DNA from: AM-0621 sp964386705
GTDB lineage: Bacteria > Planctomycetota > Planctomycetia > Planctomycetales > Planctomycetaceae
Direction of reading: 5' to 3'
Length of the DNA: 64,000 bases
Assembly (NCBI GenBank): GCA_964386705.1
Contig: CAYLTY010000016.1
Span: 1-64,000, forward strand
Shown: positions 34,829-43,484 of the stretch, one piece after another
Numbering within the stretch: position 1 is the first letter of the stretch
Layout of the letters: every line of letters starts with the position of its first letter
Position numbers and translations under genes: made by a program
The notes under the pieces: model-generated
What the model saw: the letters and a program-made list of their open reading frames with translations, nothing else
Database searches by the model: none
Told to the model about the DNA's origin: nothing

Positions 34829-36574
34829 ATGTTAGTCATCGCGGTGCATCGCCTTGTGGTTACATGCGTGTGCGTTGCGGCGCTGACTCAATCCTCCCGT
34901 GCCGAAGATGCGAGAGTCGCTCCAACATACCAGCACGCGGCTGTCGCGGCAGACCATCCCCTGGCGAGTCAGGCAGGCGTGGAAGTCTTACGCGGGGGCG
35001 GAAATGTGATTGATGCTGCCGTTGCGACCGGGTTCGCGCTGTCGGTGTTGAGACCCGCAAGTTCCGGTATTGGCGGCGGCGGGTTCATGGTGATCTGGGA
35101 CGCGGAGCAGCAGCGAGCCGTGACGCTCGATTATCGCGAGCGGGCTCCGCAGTCGGCTACTAAAGACATGTACGCGGCTCCGCCGAAGGGTGTTGCGCCG
35201 TTGAGTGAAAAAGGCGGTCTCGCGGTTGCGGTTCCCGGACATGTGGCGGGTCTGTGTTTCGCGCAGCAGAAGTACGGGAAGCTCAAGCTGAAAGACGTGC
35301 TGCAACCAGCAATCCGCCTCGCACGCGACGGTGTTGAACTAGACACGCAGGAACTCAGCGTGCGTCGGTCAGCCTTGCGGACATTCAAAGCCAAGCCCGA
35401 ACTCCAGACGAGGTATGCCGCCCTGTGGGAGCACTATCTGGGCAGTGGCGATCTTGGAAAGATCACGCCGAAGTTCCGCTCTCCACAACTGAAGGCGCTG
35501 GAGCAGATCGCCGAACAGGGGCGTGATGGCTTCTATCGAGGACCTGTCGCAGCGGCGATGGTCGATGCGGTGCGGAAGGCGGGAGGAAAGCTGTCTGCGG
35601 ATGATCTGGCTGCGATGGACGTCGTGGAACGCGAGCCGCTGACGACTCAGTTCCACGGGCTTAAGCTGGTCGCCATGCCGCCACCGTCCAGCGGGGGTAT
35701 TGCGCTGATTGAAACCCTGCAGGTGCTGAAGCAACTTGAGCAACGGTCGCAGGCACCTCAGCGACTCGCGGACGTGAGGCACAACTCGCCGCCGTATCTG
35801 CATCTGCTGACGGAGACGATGAAGCATGCCTTCGCGGACCGAGCCACGTTCCTTGGTGATGCTGACTTCGTTGACGTACCGATCAAGAAACTGACGTCAG
35901 ATGAGTACGCGCTGCAACTCGCGAATCGCGTTCAGGTGGATCGCACGCTGAAGCTGGAAGAGTACGGCAGCGACCCCAAAGCAGTAGTCGGCAAGGACGA
36001 TCGCGGCACGACTCACTTTTCCGTGATGGACGCCGCAGGTAACGCCGTCGCTTGCACGGAGACCGTCAACACCAGCTTCGGCAGTTGGGTCGTCGAACCG
36101 CAGTTTGGCATTGTCCTCAACAACGAAATGGATGACTTCGCCGCGCGGCCCGGTGAGCCGAACGCATTCGGTCTGATTCAAGGCGAAGCCAACGCGGTCG
36201 CGCCACGCAAGAAGCCGTTGTCGAGTATGACTCCCACCATCGCGATTCAAGACGGTCGAGCCGTGCACGCATTGGGGGCGTCAGGCGGTCCGCGCATCAT
36301 CAGCACGACGATCCAGGTGCTGTTGAACCTGACGCAGTTTGAAATGGAGCCTGAGCAGGCCGTCACCGCGCCCCGAGTTCATCATCAGTGGCGTCCGAAT
36401 CAACTGTTGATTGAAGGCGAGCTTCCCAAAGACGCGCGGCAACCCCTGACAAGGCTGGGCCACGACCTCAAGGTGGAGAACGCTCTTGCCATCTGCCAGG
36501 TCGTGTCTCGAACGCCGCAAGGTCTGAAGGCCAAAAGCGACCCACGCAAGCACGGGCAGGCAGCAGGCTATTGA
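34829..36574 (+). CDS. ggt: Gamma-glutamyltransferase (glutathione hydrolase)
   Basis: Periplasmic Ntn-hydrolase that cleaves the gamma-glutamyl bond of glutathione and related peptides. From the ATG at 34829 (GGAG 9 bases upstream) the protein starts with a signal peptide MLVIAVHRLVVTCVCVAALT. The precursor is self-processed before the catalytic Thr, here in DDRGTTHFSVMD near residue 394. Conserved substrate residues are visible: Arg in LDYRERAP, PSSGGI, and SSMTPTI with SGGPRI near the C-terminus. The two subunits and their order are standard. Earlier in-frame ATGs at 34784 and 34790 would add a non-signal extension. Confidence 0.96.
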   Translation: MLVIAVHRLVVTCVCVAALTQSSRAEDARVAPTYQHAAVAADHPLASQAGVEVLRGGGNVIDAAVATGFALSVLRPASSGIGGGGFMVIWDAEQQRAVTLDYRERAPQSATKDMYAAPPKGVAPLSEKGGLAVAVPGHVAGLCFAQQKYGKLKLKDVLQPAIRLARDGVELDTQELSVRRSALRTFKAKPELQTRYAALWEHYLGSGDLGKITPKFRSPQLKALEQIAEQGRDGFYRGPVAAAMVDAVRKAGGKLSADDLAAMDVVEREPLTTQFHGLKLVAMPPPSSGGIALIETLQVLKQLEQRSQAPQRLADVRHNSPPYLHLLTETMKHAFADRATFLGDADFVDVPIKKLTSDEYALQLANRVQVDRTLKLEEYGSDPKAVVGKDDRGTTHFSVMDAAGNAVACTETVNTSFGSWVVEPQFGIVLNNEMDDFAARPGEPNAFGLIQGEANAVAPRKKPLSSMTPTIAIQDGRAVHALGASGGPRIISTTIQVLLNLTQFEMEPEQAVTAPRVHHQWRPNQLLIEGELPKDARQPLTRLGHDLKVENALAICQVVSRTPQGLKAKSDPRKHGQAAGY

Positions 36575-36676
36575 GACCGCGTCGCAGAGTCGTCTTGACC
36601 CCTTCAAAAACTCACATCTATTCTCGCCACTGACCGCACTACCAAAATCGTCAGTCCGGACAGGAAAGGATTCCTC

Positions 36677-37306
36677 ATGTCCATGCTGCGCTATGACGCT
36701 CTGGAAACGACGCCACTTACTACCGAACCCTTCGAATACATGGTCATTCCGGGTTTCCTGTCGCCGGAAGCCTGCGAGTTGATCAATCAGGACTTCCCGA
36801 AGATCGACCAGGGCGGGAGCTTTCCGACTGAATCGCTCGAATTTGGGCCGGGCTTCGCCCAGTTCCGCGAAGAACTGATCAGCACCGCCTGCCGCGATGC
36901 TTTCGCTAAGAAATTCCAGATGGACCTGACCGGCAAGCCGCCAACGCTCACCGTGCGCGGCATGACTCGCCAAAAGGATGGCCAGGTGCATCTCGACAGC
37001 GTGACCAAGCTGGTCACCGTTCTGATCTACCTCAACGGCGGCTGGGGCGCTGACGGCGGCCGGCTGCGTCTGCTGCGATCCAAGAACATTGATGACGTTA
37101 TTACCGAAGTTCCGCCGGAAGCTGGCACGCTGATCGCCTTCCGCTGCCGCGACAACGCCTGGCATGGTCACAAGCCATTCGTCGGCGAACGCCGCTCAAT
37201 CCAGTTGAACTGGGTGGTGGGCGAGTCTGCAGCGCGTCACACAATCTGGCGTCATCGCATCTCGGCCTTCGTGAAGAAGGTCACCTCGATCGCTGCTCGG
37301 CCTTAA
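36677..37306 (+). CDS. 2-oxoglutarate/Fe(II)-dependent oxygenase
   Basis: Soluble oxygenase of 209 residues of the 2OG-Fe(II) superfamily (prolyl-hydroxylase-like type). The iron triad is His105 and Asp107 in DGQVHLDSVTKLVTVLIYLN and His163 in FRCRDNAWHGHKPF, and a downstream Arg (GERRSIQLNWV) suits 2OG binding. The substrate is unknown; relatives hydroxylate proline or other residues, or act in natural-product and sugar chemistry. It has its own AAAGGA ribosome site and is followed by a terminator, so it is monocistronic. Confidence 0.92.
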   Translation: MSMLRYDALETTPLTTEPFEYMVIPGFLSPEACELINQDFPKIDQGGSFPTESLEFGPGFAQFREELISTACRDAFAKKFQMDLTGKPPTLTVRGMTRQKDGQVHLDSVTKLVTVLIYLNGGWGADGGRLRLLRSKNIDDVITEVPPEAGTLIAFRCRDNAWHGHKPFVGERRSIQLNWVVGESAARHTIWRHRISAFVKKVTSIAARP

Positions 37307-37332
37307 TCAGCCTGATCGCCTTGAGTTCATCT

Positions 37333-37371
37333 AAACGCCAGCTGTGAGATACTCAGCTGGCGTTTTGTTTT
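37333..37371 (+). terminator. Rho-independent terminator
   Basis: AACGCCAGCTG and CAGCTGGCGTT form an 11-base-pair stem around a 9-base loop, followed by TTGTTTTG. It follows the 2OG oxygenase gene by 27 bases. Confidence 0.92.
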
Positions 37372-37447
37372 GTCAGGCAACTGGTGCTACTTCTTCAAGC
37401 AGGTCCCTGCTCCACATTGCTGGGGCTGCTGTTTGGCCGAACCGTTG

Positions 37448-37909
37448 TTACTTCCGCCGTGCGGGCTCTCGAGGCGGATTCAAGATGGCACTTAACTGCT
37501 TTAAGGCATCTTCCGTGGCCGGATAGACGAGTCGGTCGCCATTGGGGAGATGGGTAGGCGTAATGCGGTAGTCGCCGAATTCACGCACCAGCGGCAGGAT
37601 GATTTCTCGATCGGTGTAGCGACACTTATCAGAGAGTTTGAGCGGACCTTCAGGCAGCAGCCCTTGAACCGTCTTGCGTTCGTGAACGACGCCGTTCTCA
37701 TCAACCGTAGCCAGGATGATCCAGCCGGAATCAAGAACCTGCTGGACGTTGAGCTGCACCGGGTTGGCGGTGAAAAGAGCCAGACTCAGCAGCACCAGAT
37801 ACCAGACGACGGCGACATTCGCGATGGCGATGACCCCGCGCGACAGCTTCAGGCCCGCAGTCGCGGCGCTGGTCGGAGAATCCGCAGATTGTGCTTCGCT
37901 GGAATCCAT
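37448..37909 (-). CDS. Membrane-anchored hypothetical protein
   Basis: Protein of 153 residues with one central-N-terminal helix (VIAIANVAVVWYLVLLSLAL) and a charged remainder: QLNVQQVLDSGWIILATVDE, then KTVQGLLPEGPLKLSDKCRY and the closing YPATEDALKQLSAIL. I do not recognise the family. It is convergent with the 2OG oxygenase terminator and lies about 94 bases from the next gene on the same strand. Confidence 0.72.
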   Translation of the reverse strand: MDSSEAQSADSPTSAATAGLKLSRGVIAIANVAVVWYLVLLSLALFTANPVQLNVQQVLDSGWIILATVDENGVVHERKTVQGLLPEGPLKLSDKCRYTDREIILPLVREFGDYRITPTHLPNGDRLVYPATEDALKQLSAILNPPREPARRK

Positions 37910-38003
37910 TGTGAGCGAATCTCTCGCGCCGAGCGTGCTGGCGACAAGGTCCAGATGGAGCTTCCCTGCCCGTCAGTGCCAACTTGTCTTGTTGAGGGAG
38001 TGA

Positions 38004-38411
38004 CTACTTCTTGAACGCGCAGGAGACGTCTACCGTGTAGTCTCGCTGGAAGACCTGATCGAAATCATAGACTTCATAGAAGTCCGCGATTTGATCGCGA
38101 TCCGTCTTACGCATGGTTCCGCGTTCGATGAAGTCGAACACAATCCGTCCGAAGTCTTCAGTGCTATTCACGCCCCAGTACTTGAAGACGGCCAAGGCCA
38201 TCATCCCGTACTCCTTGAGGGCCAGCTGGCGGATGCCGTCGAGTAACTCTTGACCAGAAATGTGGGCGCTTTCCTCTTCAACCTCGCCATCAGCATGTTC
38301 GGCAGATCGACCCAGGCTGCGTTGCGTGTGTCGCAGGGCAGCGTCCACAAAACAATAAGCATCGCGGTGATACTTCAGGCCGAGGGCGGCGGGTTTGCTG
38401 GCAGTGCTCAT
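38004..38411 (-). CDS. Minf_1886-family protein (Planctomycetes/Verrucomicrobia-type)
   Basis: Small helical protein of 135 residues that I place in the Minf_1886 family (TIGR04138), known mostly from Planctomycetes and Verrucomicrobia and of unknown function. Signatures are KYHRDAYCFVDAALRHT near the start, ISGQELLDGIRQLALKEYG in the middle, YWGVNSTEDFGRIVFDFIE, then DQIADFYEVYDFDQVF. Length matches the family. It is an indicator of the phylum. It has no membrane segment or signal. Confidence 0.92.
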   Translation of the reverse strand: MSTASKPAALGLKYHRDAYCFVDAALRHTQRSLGRSAEHADGEVEEESAHISGQELLDGIRQLALKEYGMMALAVFKYWGVNSTEDFGRIVFDFIERGTMRKTDRDQIADFYEVYDFDQVFQRDYTVDVSCAFKK

Positions 38412-38704
38412 GAATGAGACTCACATGGAAACGTGTCGGAGGGAAATGCGGCTGTGTCACCCGGCGACAGGAAGGCACGAAAATCGATCTGGCGGGATCG
38501 ACCCCAGTCATCCTGACAGCGGGGTCGGGGTTATACAACAGGGCTTTGTCTAACTGAAGCTCGTCTTTTGAGACTCCCTTATGGCGGATCGCTACATCCG
38601 ACCGACAGCTCAAAGTTCAACAACAGACAAAATTCCGCCATGATGGTTCAACGTCCTGAGTCTCCGAACTTTCTGGGAACTCTCCCTCTCTTGAGGAAGC
38701 CACC

Positions 38705-40114
38705 TTGAGCGCTCCGAACGCGTCAGCAGTTGAGCTTGTGCCACTCACGACGGCAGGACGGTACGTCATCCTCTTTTGTGCCTTTTTCGGCTGGCTTTGT
38801 GCTGGTTTTTTGATGGCGATCACATCCATCGCCATGCAGCCCGCCGCCATTGACCTGCTCGGTCGCACCGGAAGCATCGACGTTTCCCGATATCAGGAAC
38901 TGTCGCAACGGGCGGCCAAGAACAAATCGGCAACTGCCTCCAAGGCGCCGTTGACCGAATCGGAGAAGGCTCAGTTGACCACCTGGAAGACTGACATCGG
39001 TCAGTGGTTCGCGTGGCTGCAGTGCGCCTTTTTGTTCGGCGCGGCGGCCGGCGGATTGATCTTCGGGCGGATTGGCGACCAGCTCGGACGGTCGAAAGCG
39101 ATGGCGTTCAGCATTCTCACTTATTCGACAATGTCCTTCGCGGCGCGCTGGGCGGAGTCTCCGCCCCAACTGGTTGCCGTCTGGTTTCTAGCGTGCACCG
39201 GCGTGGGAGGTATGTGGCCCAACGGAGTGGCGCTGGTGGCGGAAGCCTGGGCCAACTGGTCGCGCCCCATGGCGGCCGGTGTCATCGGTACCGCCGCGAA
39301 CATTGGCATCTTCATTCTGGCGACGGTTGCCGCGAAGTACCCAGCGACTCCTGCTCACTGGGACTGGATGATGTGGTTCGGAGCGGTGCCAGTAATCTTG
39401 GGTGCGTTTGCGATGTTCGCGGTGCCGGAGTCACCGCGCTGGCTGGCAGCTCAACAACAGCCGACTGACGCGAGCAAGACCCCGGCACCAGCTTCATCGA
39501 CGTTGGAGATCTTTCGGCCCCCGCTGCTAGGCGTAACGCTGGTGACCATCGTGCTGGCGACCATTCCCATCTTCGGAGCATGGGGAGGTGCCAACTGGAT
39601 GGCTCTCTGGGCCGCTGACGCGGGCGACATGGCGACGCCTCCGAATCCGTTGCTCAAAGCCAACGTGCAGCAGTACCGATCCGTCACCGGACTGGTGAGT
39701 AGTTTGATCGGCGGTTGGGTCGCGAGTCGCATGGGACGTCGCCTGACCTACTTCCTCACGAGCTTCGCGGCGCTGATTGCCGCTCAATACACCTTCTGGT
39801 TCATGACGCCGACCGATGAGAACTTTCTGTTGGGAGTGGCGGCGCTGGGATTCTTCAGCGGGATCTTCTTCGGCTGGATGCCGCTGTGCCTGCCGGAGTT
39901 CTTCCCCACCAAGTTGCGCTCCACCGGAGCGGGTGTTGGTTTCAACTTCGGCCGCATCATCACCGCGTTTACCGTCTTCGCAACGGGTTCGCTGATGGCG
40001 CTGTTTCAAGGCGACTATGCTCGCATTGGTCGCGTGACCAGCCTGGTGTTCGTGCTCGGTATGATCTTCATCTGGTTTGTGCCGGACACGGGTCGTTCAG
40101 AACTCAAGGACTGA
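38705..40114 (+). CDS. Major facilitator superfamily transporter
   Basis: Inner-membrane secondary transporter with about 11-12 helices, 469 residues. The MFS motif A between helices 2 and 3 (GLIFGRIGDQLGRSKAMAFS) and its copy between helices 8 and 9 (GGWVASRMGRRLTYFL) are visible; VPESPRWL is typical of the sugar-porter-like branch. A longer loop follows helix 1 (residues 45-90), unusual for the family. The start is TTG at 38705, with GAGGAAG upstream. Substrate unknown. It overlaps the PqiA-like gene at TGATG. Confidence 0.9.
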   Translation: MSAPNASAVELVPLTTAGRYVILFCAFFGWLCAGFLMAITSIAMQPAAIDLLGRTGSIDVSRYQELSQRAAKNKSATASKAPLTESEKAQLTTWKTDIGQWFAWLQCAFLFGAAAGGLIFGRIGDQLGRSKAMAFSILTYSTMSFAARWAESPPQLVAVWFLACTGVGGMWPNGVALVAEAWANWSRPMAAGVIGTAANIGIFILATVAAKYPATPAHWDWMMWFGAVPVILGAFAMFAVPESPRWLAAQQQPTDASKTPAPASSTLEIFRPPLLGVTLVTIVLATIPIFGAWGGANWMALWAADAGDMATPPNPLLKANVQQYRSVTGLVSSLIGGWVASRMGRRLTYFLTSFAALIAAQYTFWFMTPTDENFLLGVAALGFFSGIFFGWMPLCLPEFFPTKLRSTGAGVGFNFGRIITAFTVFATGSLMALFQGDYARIGRVTSLVFVLGMIFIWFVPDTGRSELKD

Positions 40115-40713
40115 TGCAGAAGATGGACCTCAAAGCCTGCCATTGCTGCGGACGCATTCATCAGGTGCCGGTGCTGGAAGTCGGACAATCGGCCGCCTGC
40201 ACGCGTTGTGGGACGACGTTGTCAATGCCCGGCGCGACGGAGTCATCCGCCGGGAAAACGGCAGCGTTAGCACTCGGTGCCTTCTGCCTGTTCTGGCCCG
40301 CCGTGCTGTTGCCGATTCTGCAGATCGAACGTCTGGGACATCGCAGCGCGTCGAGCGTCCTTGGCGGCACGATTGATCTGCTCGCTCACGGTAACTGGCT
40401 GGTGGGTGGAGTCGTCCTGCTGTTCTCGATCGTCTTTCCGCTGCTGAAGCTGGTCCTTCTGCTGGAACTCTGTCTGCTGCGGCTGACGCACGCGAAACAC
40501 CGAGCGCTGACGTATCACATCGTCGAGCATGCCGGCAAATGGAGCATGATGGACGTCATGTTGCTGGCGTTCCTGGTGATGCTCGTGAAGCTCGGCAACC
40601 TCGTGCAGTTTCAGTTCGGCCCGGCTGTGATCGCGTTCATCGTGTGCGTCACATTGAGCATGGCTGCGTCCATGAGCTTCGATCCGCATTCGATCTGGAG
40701 TGAGGATGAGTAG
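40114..40713 (+). CDS. Paraquat-inducible protein A (PqiA) family membrane protein
   Basis: Inner-membrane protein of 199 residues of the PqiA family, which in enterobacteria works with MCE lipid-transport proteins. It has an N-terminal four-Cys ribbon (CHCCGRIHQVP then ACTRCGTTLSM) followed by helices around LGAFCLFWPAVLLPILQI, LVGGVVLLFSIVFPLLKLVL, MDVMLLAFLVMLVKLG and VIAFIVCVTLSMAASMSF. The start ATG overlaps the MFS stop (TGATG) with AAGGA upstream. It has a single PqiA module, and no PqiB/MCE gene is nearby. Confidence 0.92.
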   Translation: MQKMDLKACHCCGRIHQVPVLEVGQSAACTRCGTTLSMPGATESSAGKTAALALGAFCLFWPAVLLPILQIERLGHRSASSVLGGTIDLLAHGNWLVGGVVLLFSIVFPLLKLVLLLELCLLRLTHAKHRALTYHIVEHAGKWSMMDVMLLAFLVMLVKLGNLVQFQFGPAVIAFIVCVTLSMAASMSFDPHSIWSEDE

Positions 40714-41983
40714 CACGGCCGCGATGTTCCGAGTGACCGCGCGCTGGGTGTTTCCCGTCAGCTCGCCACCGATTGAGAACGGCGTGATCGAAATCGTTGA
40801 CGGTCGGATTGCCGATGTGCGCCAACTGCGCGGCACTGCGGATGATCGGACGCTCGATCTTGGTGCCGTCGCGTTGTTGCCCGGCTTGGTGAATTGTCAC
40901 GCGCATCTGGAATTCAGCGACCTCGCGTCGCCGCTCGGTGAACCCGCTGCGGCTGGCAGCGGCCCGGTTGAATACCCCTTCGCTGACTGGATTGGTCGGG
41001 TCGTTGCCCATCGTCGGAACCGCGTGACTGCTTTGTCGGAACTCGTTCACAACGGGCTCCAGGAGGCAATGAGCACCGGAACAAGGATCGTTGGTGAAAT
41101 TGCAACCGGGGACTGGTCTCCAGAATTCGTTGATGCGGACGCCCCACGAGTCGTTGCCTTTCGCGAGAGCCTGTGCTTTTTGCCGGAGCAAACCATTCCA
41201 CAACTGGAATTGTCTCGACAACATCTGGCGCGTTGTCGGGCGGCGGTCGCTGAAGACCGTTCTCGGGCGATTCGCACTCCCGACTGGCCAGCGATGCATC
41301 CGCGTGTGATCGGTGCGCTGAGCCCGCATGCTCCTTACTCGGTACTGCCGGAGTTGTTTGAATCGTTGATTCAACTCGCAGCAGACGAACAAGTACCGCT
41401 CTGCACTCACCTGGCTGAGACACGCGCCGAACTGGAGCTCCTCAAGCACGGCACTGGGGCATTGCGAGACATGCTGTCTCGAATCGGGCTGTGGCGCGAG
41501 GGGTTACATCCCACCGGGCGTCGGCCGTTGGACTTTCTGAAGTCGCTGGCGCGTCTGGAGCACTCGCTCATCGCACACGGAAACTATCTCGATCAGGAAG
41601 AATGCAGTTTTCTCGCCGAACACCCGCAGATCAGCGTGATCTATTGCCCGCGGACGCATCACTACTTCGGACACGCGCCTCATCCCTGGCGCGAGCTATT
41701 AGTTTCCGGTGCGTCTGTAGCTCTCGGGACTGACGGTCGCTCATCGAATCCCGACTATTCGTTATGGAACGAAGTCCTCTGGCTCGACCGCATGACCGCA
41801 GGCCGCGAACGGCCCTTGTTGCTCGAACTGGCGACGCTCCGTGGCGCGCGGACTTTGGGGCTTGGAGTTGGAACGGGCAGCCTGGAAGTTGGGAAGCGGG
41901 CTGACACATACTTCATCCCCCTGACACCCGGTGCCGAATCTGACCCCTTCCGCAGCTTGTTTGGACCAGCCCAAAGTCGCTGA
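40706..41983 (+). CDS. Amidohydrolase (TrzA/ATZ-type deaminase-like)
   Basis: Metal-dependent hydrolase of 425 residues in the amidohydrolase superfamily. Metal residues are His65 and His67 in LVNCHAHLEF, a His with catalytic Glu in CTHLAETRAE, His in LIAHGNYLD and Asp in LGTDGRSSNPDYSLW. The pattern fits the chlorohydrolase/deaminase subfamily (SAH/MTA deaminase-type); substrate unknown. It overlaps the PqiA-like gene by 8 bases and starts at an ATG with GGAG upstream. Together with the two genes before it forms an overlapping operon. Confidence 0.92.
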   Translation: MSSTAAMFRVTARWVFPVSSPPIENGVIEIVDGRIADVRQLRGTADDRTLDLGAVALLPGLVNCHAHLEFSDLASPLGEPAAAGSGPVEYPFADWIGRVVAHRRNRVTALSELVHNGLQEAMSTGTRIVGEIATGDWSPEFVDADAPRVVAFRESLCFLPEQTIPQLELSRQHLARCRAAVAEDRSRAIRTPDWPAMHPRVIGALSPHAPYSVLPELFESLIQLAADEQVPLCTHLAETRAELELLKHGTGALRDMLSRIGLWREGLHPTGRRPLDFLKSLARLEHSLIAHGNYLDQEECSFLAEHPQISVIYCPRTHHYFGHAPHPWRELLVSGASVALGTDGRSSNPDYSLWNEVLWLDRMTAGRERPLLLELATLRGARTLGLGVGTGSLEVGKRADTYFIPLTPGAESDPFRSLFGPAQSR

Positions 41984-42118
41984 CCGCTCCGCAGCCAGAA
42001 CAAAGGCCTCTGACTTTGATGACGACATCATGATTCTTCGGGGATTCGTTGGCCACAATGCTCTTCGTTCTGATCGCGGAACGATCTGCAACATTGTCCC
42101 GTCGCTGCCAGCATGCCG

Positions 42119-43192
42119 TCATTTGCTGACATTGATCGAGCGAACCAGCACTCCGGTATCAGCGTTCCAAAGGAAAATGTTGATTCGGCAGGACCCGACC
42201 AGCTTGCCGTCGGGCGAGATGACCACATCGTGCGGGTCGTATAATTCACCGCGTGACTGCCAAATAGGTTTGCCCCGGTCGATGTCACGCAGTTCGATCA
42301 GGTGTTTTTCTTGGACGGCGGGATTGGCGTTGCCAATCGCGAAGCGTTTTCCATCGGGAGATACGCTGATCGATCTGTGGTAACCGGGGCGCGGGTCGAT
42401 CAGCAACTGAGCCTTGGTTGTGTCGACTCCGGCCGTCCATAACAGACCTGTGGGCCGACATCCGAAGTCGTACGGCGCAGCTTCCGCTTTGCTGACCGGT
42501 ACACAGCAACCTCCGGAAATCAGCAACCGTTTCCCGGTCGGATCGAATGCCGTAGCGACTCCAAACGTCGTCGCTTTGCCGTTCGGAGAATTCTCCTGCT
42601 TGTCGGCCGCCAGCCGAATCGATGTCGCAAGTATCCAGCTCTCGACTTGATACACATCGACGCATGAGGCCTGCTTGTCGAGATTGCGACAGAACGCGAG
42701 CAGACGCCCATCGTGTGAGAATGAGACGCCGTTCAGTCCAACCTCGCGGTCGTTTACTGACTGAGTCACCTTAGCGGTTTCGACATCCCATAACCGCAAA
42801 CGGCCTTTGCCTGCACTGGCCAGAAGGCGACCGTCCTTCGAAAACGCCAAGCTCTGGACTTCGCCGTCGTGATCACGCAGTTCCTGCACTGAGGACTTCG
42901 TGTTCGTGCCCCAGAGCCGAACGACACCGTCCTTGCCACCAATCGCGAGCAGCGTTGGGGTGGTGGGTGAAAACGCGATGCAACGAGCCGGCGTAGCTTC
43001 CAGATCCGCTACAGCGTTTCCGGTCGCGACCTCAAACACACGCACCCGATCACCGCAGCTCGCAACCAACTTGCTGTCACAGGAAAAGGACATGCTCCAC
43101 TGCAGCTGGCCGAATGCTTGCGACGGCACGTCGATCACCATCAGCCCCACAATCAAGCACACAACCCACGACCGAACTGGTGCCCTGCCCAT
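42119..43192 (-). CDS. Secreted WD40-repeat protein
   Basis: Exported protein of about 357 residues. ATG at 43192 follows AGGAGG, and the signal is WVVCLIVGLMVIDVPSQAFG. WD40-type blades follow: FSCDSKLVASCGDRVRVFEV, FSPTTPTLLAIGGKDGVVRL, FSKDGRLLASAGKGRLRLWD, VISPDGKLVGSCRINIFLWN, spaced about 40 residues. Enough for one propeller. It binds proteins or peptides; no catalytic domain. The next WD40 gene is 5 kb away and lacks a signal peptide. Confidence 0.9.
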   Translation of the reverse strand: MGRAPVRSWVVCLIVGLMVIDVPSQAFGQLQWSMSFSCDSKLVASCGDRVRVFEVATGNAVADLEATPARCIAFSPTTPTLLAIGGKDGVVRLWGTNTKSSVQELRDHDGEVQSLAFSKDGRLLASAGKGRLRLWDVETAKVTQSVNDREVGLNGVSFSHDGRLLAFCRNLDKQASCVDVYQVESWILATSIRLAADKQENSPNGKATTFGVATAFDPTGKRLLISGGCCVPVSKAEAAPYDFGCRPTGLLWTAGVDTTKAQLLIDPRPGYHRSISVSPDGKRFAIGNANPAVQEKHLIELRDIDRGKPIWQSRGELYDPHDVVISPDGKLVGSCRINIFLWNADTGVLVRSINVSK

Positions 43193-43484
43193 TACGGACC
43201 CTCCTCGGCGGCATTCAAGGTTTCTGGTGGTTCCCGCCCGACCGGAGCCAGGCAGCCAACTTCGATGTCGTAGTCCATGGAACATTTGTTTTCAATTGCA
43301 AGCTGAACTTACTCGGTCGAAACGGGGACGCAAACCTTCGGCCGACGACTCGTCAGGCCAAAGCCTGTGGCATTCGTCGCCAGGTCGCGGTACTAATGAG
43401 GATTGAACTCACTTCACTGTTGCAACTTTGGCTGTCATTTCGGCGACACGGTCAGGCATCTCAGTTGCGGTCCTCTTCAATGCC

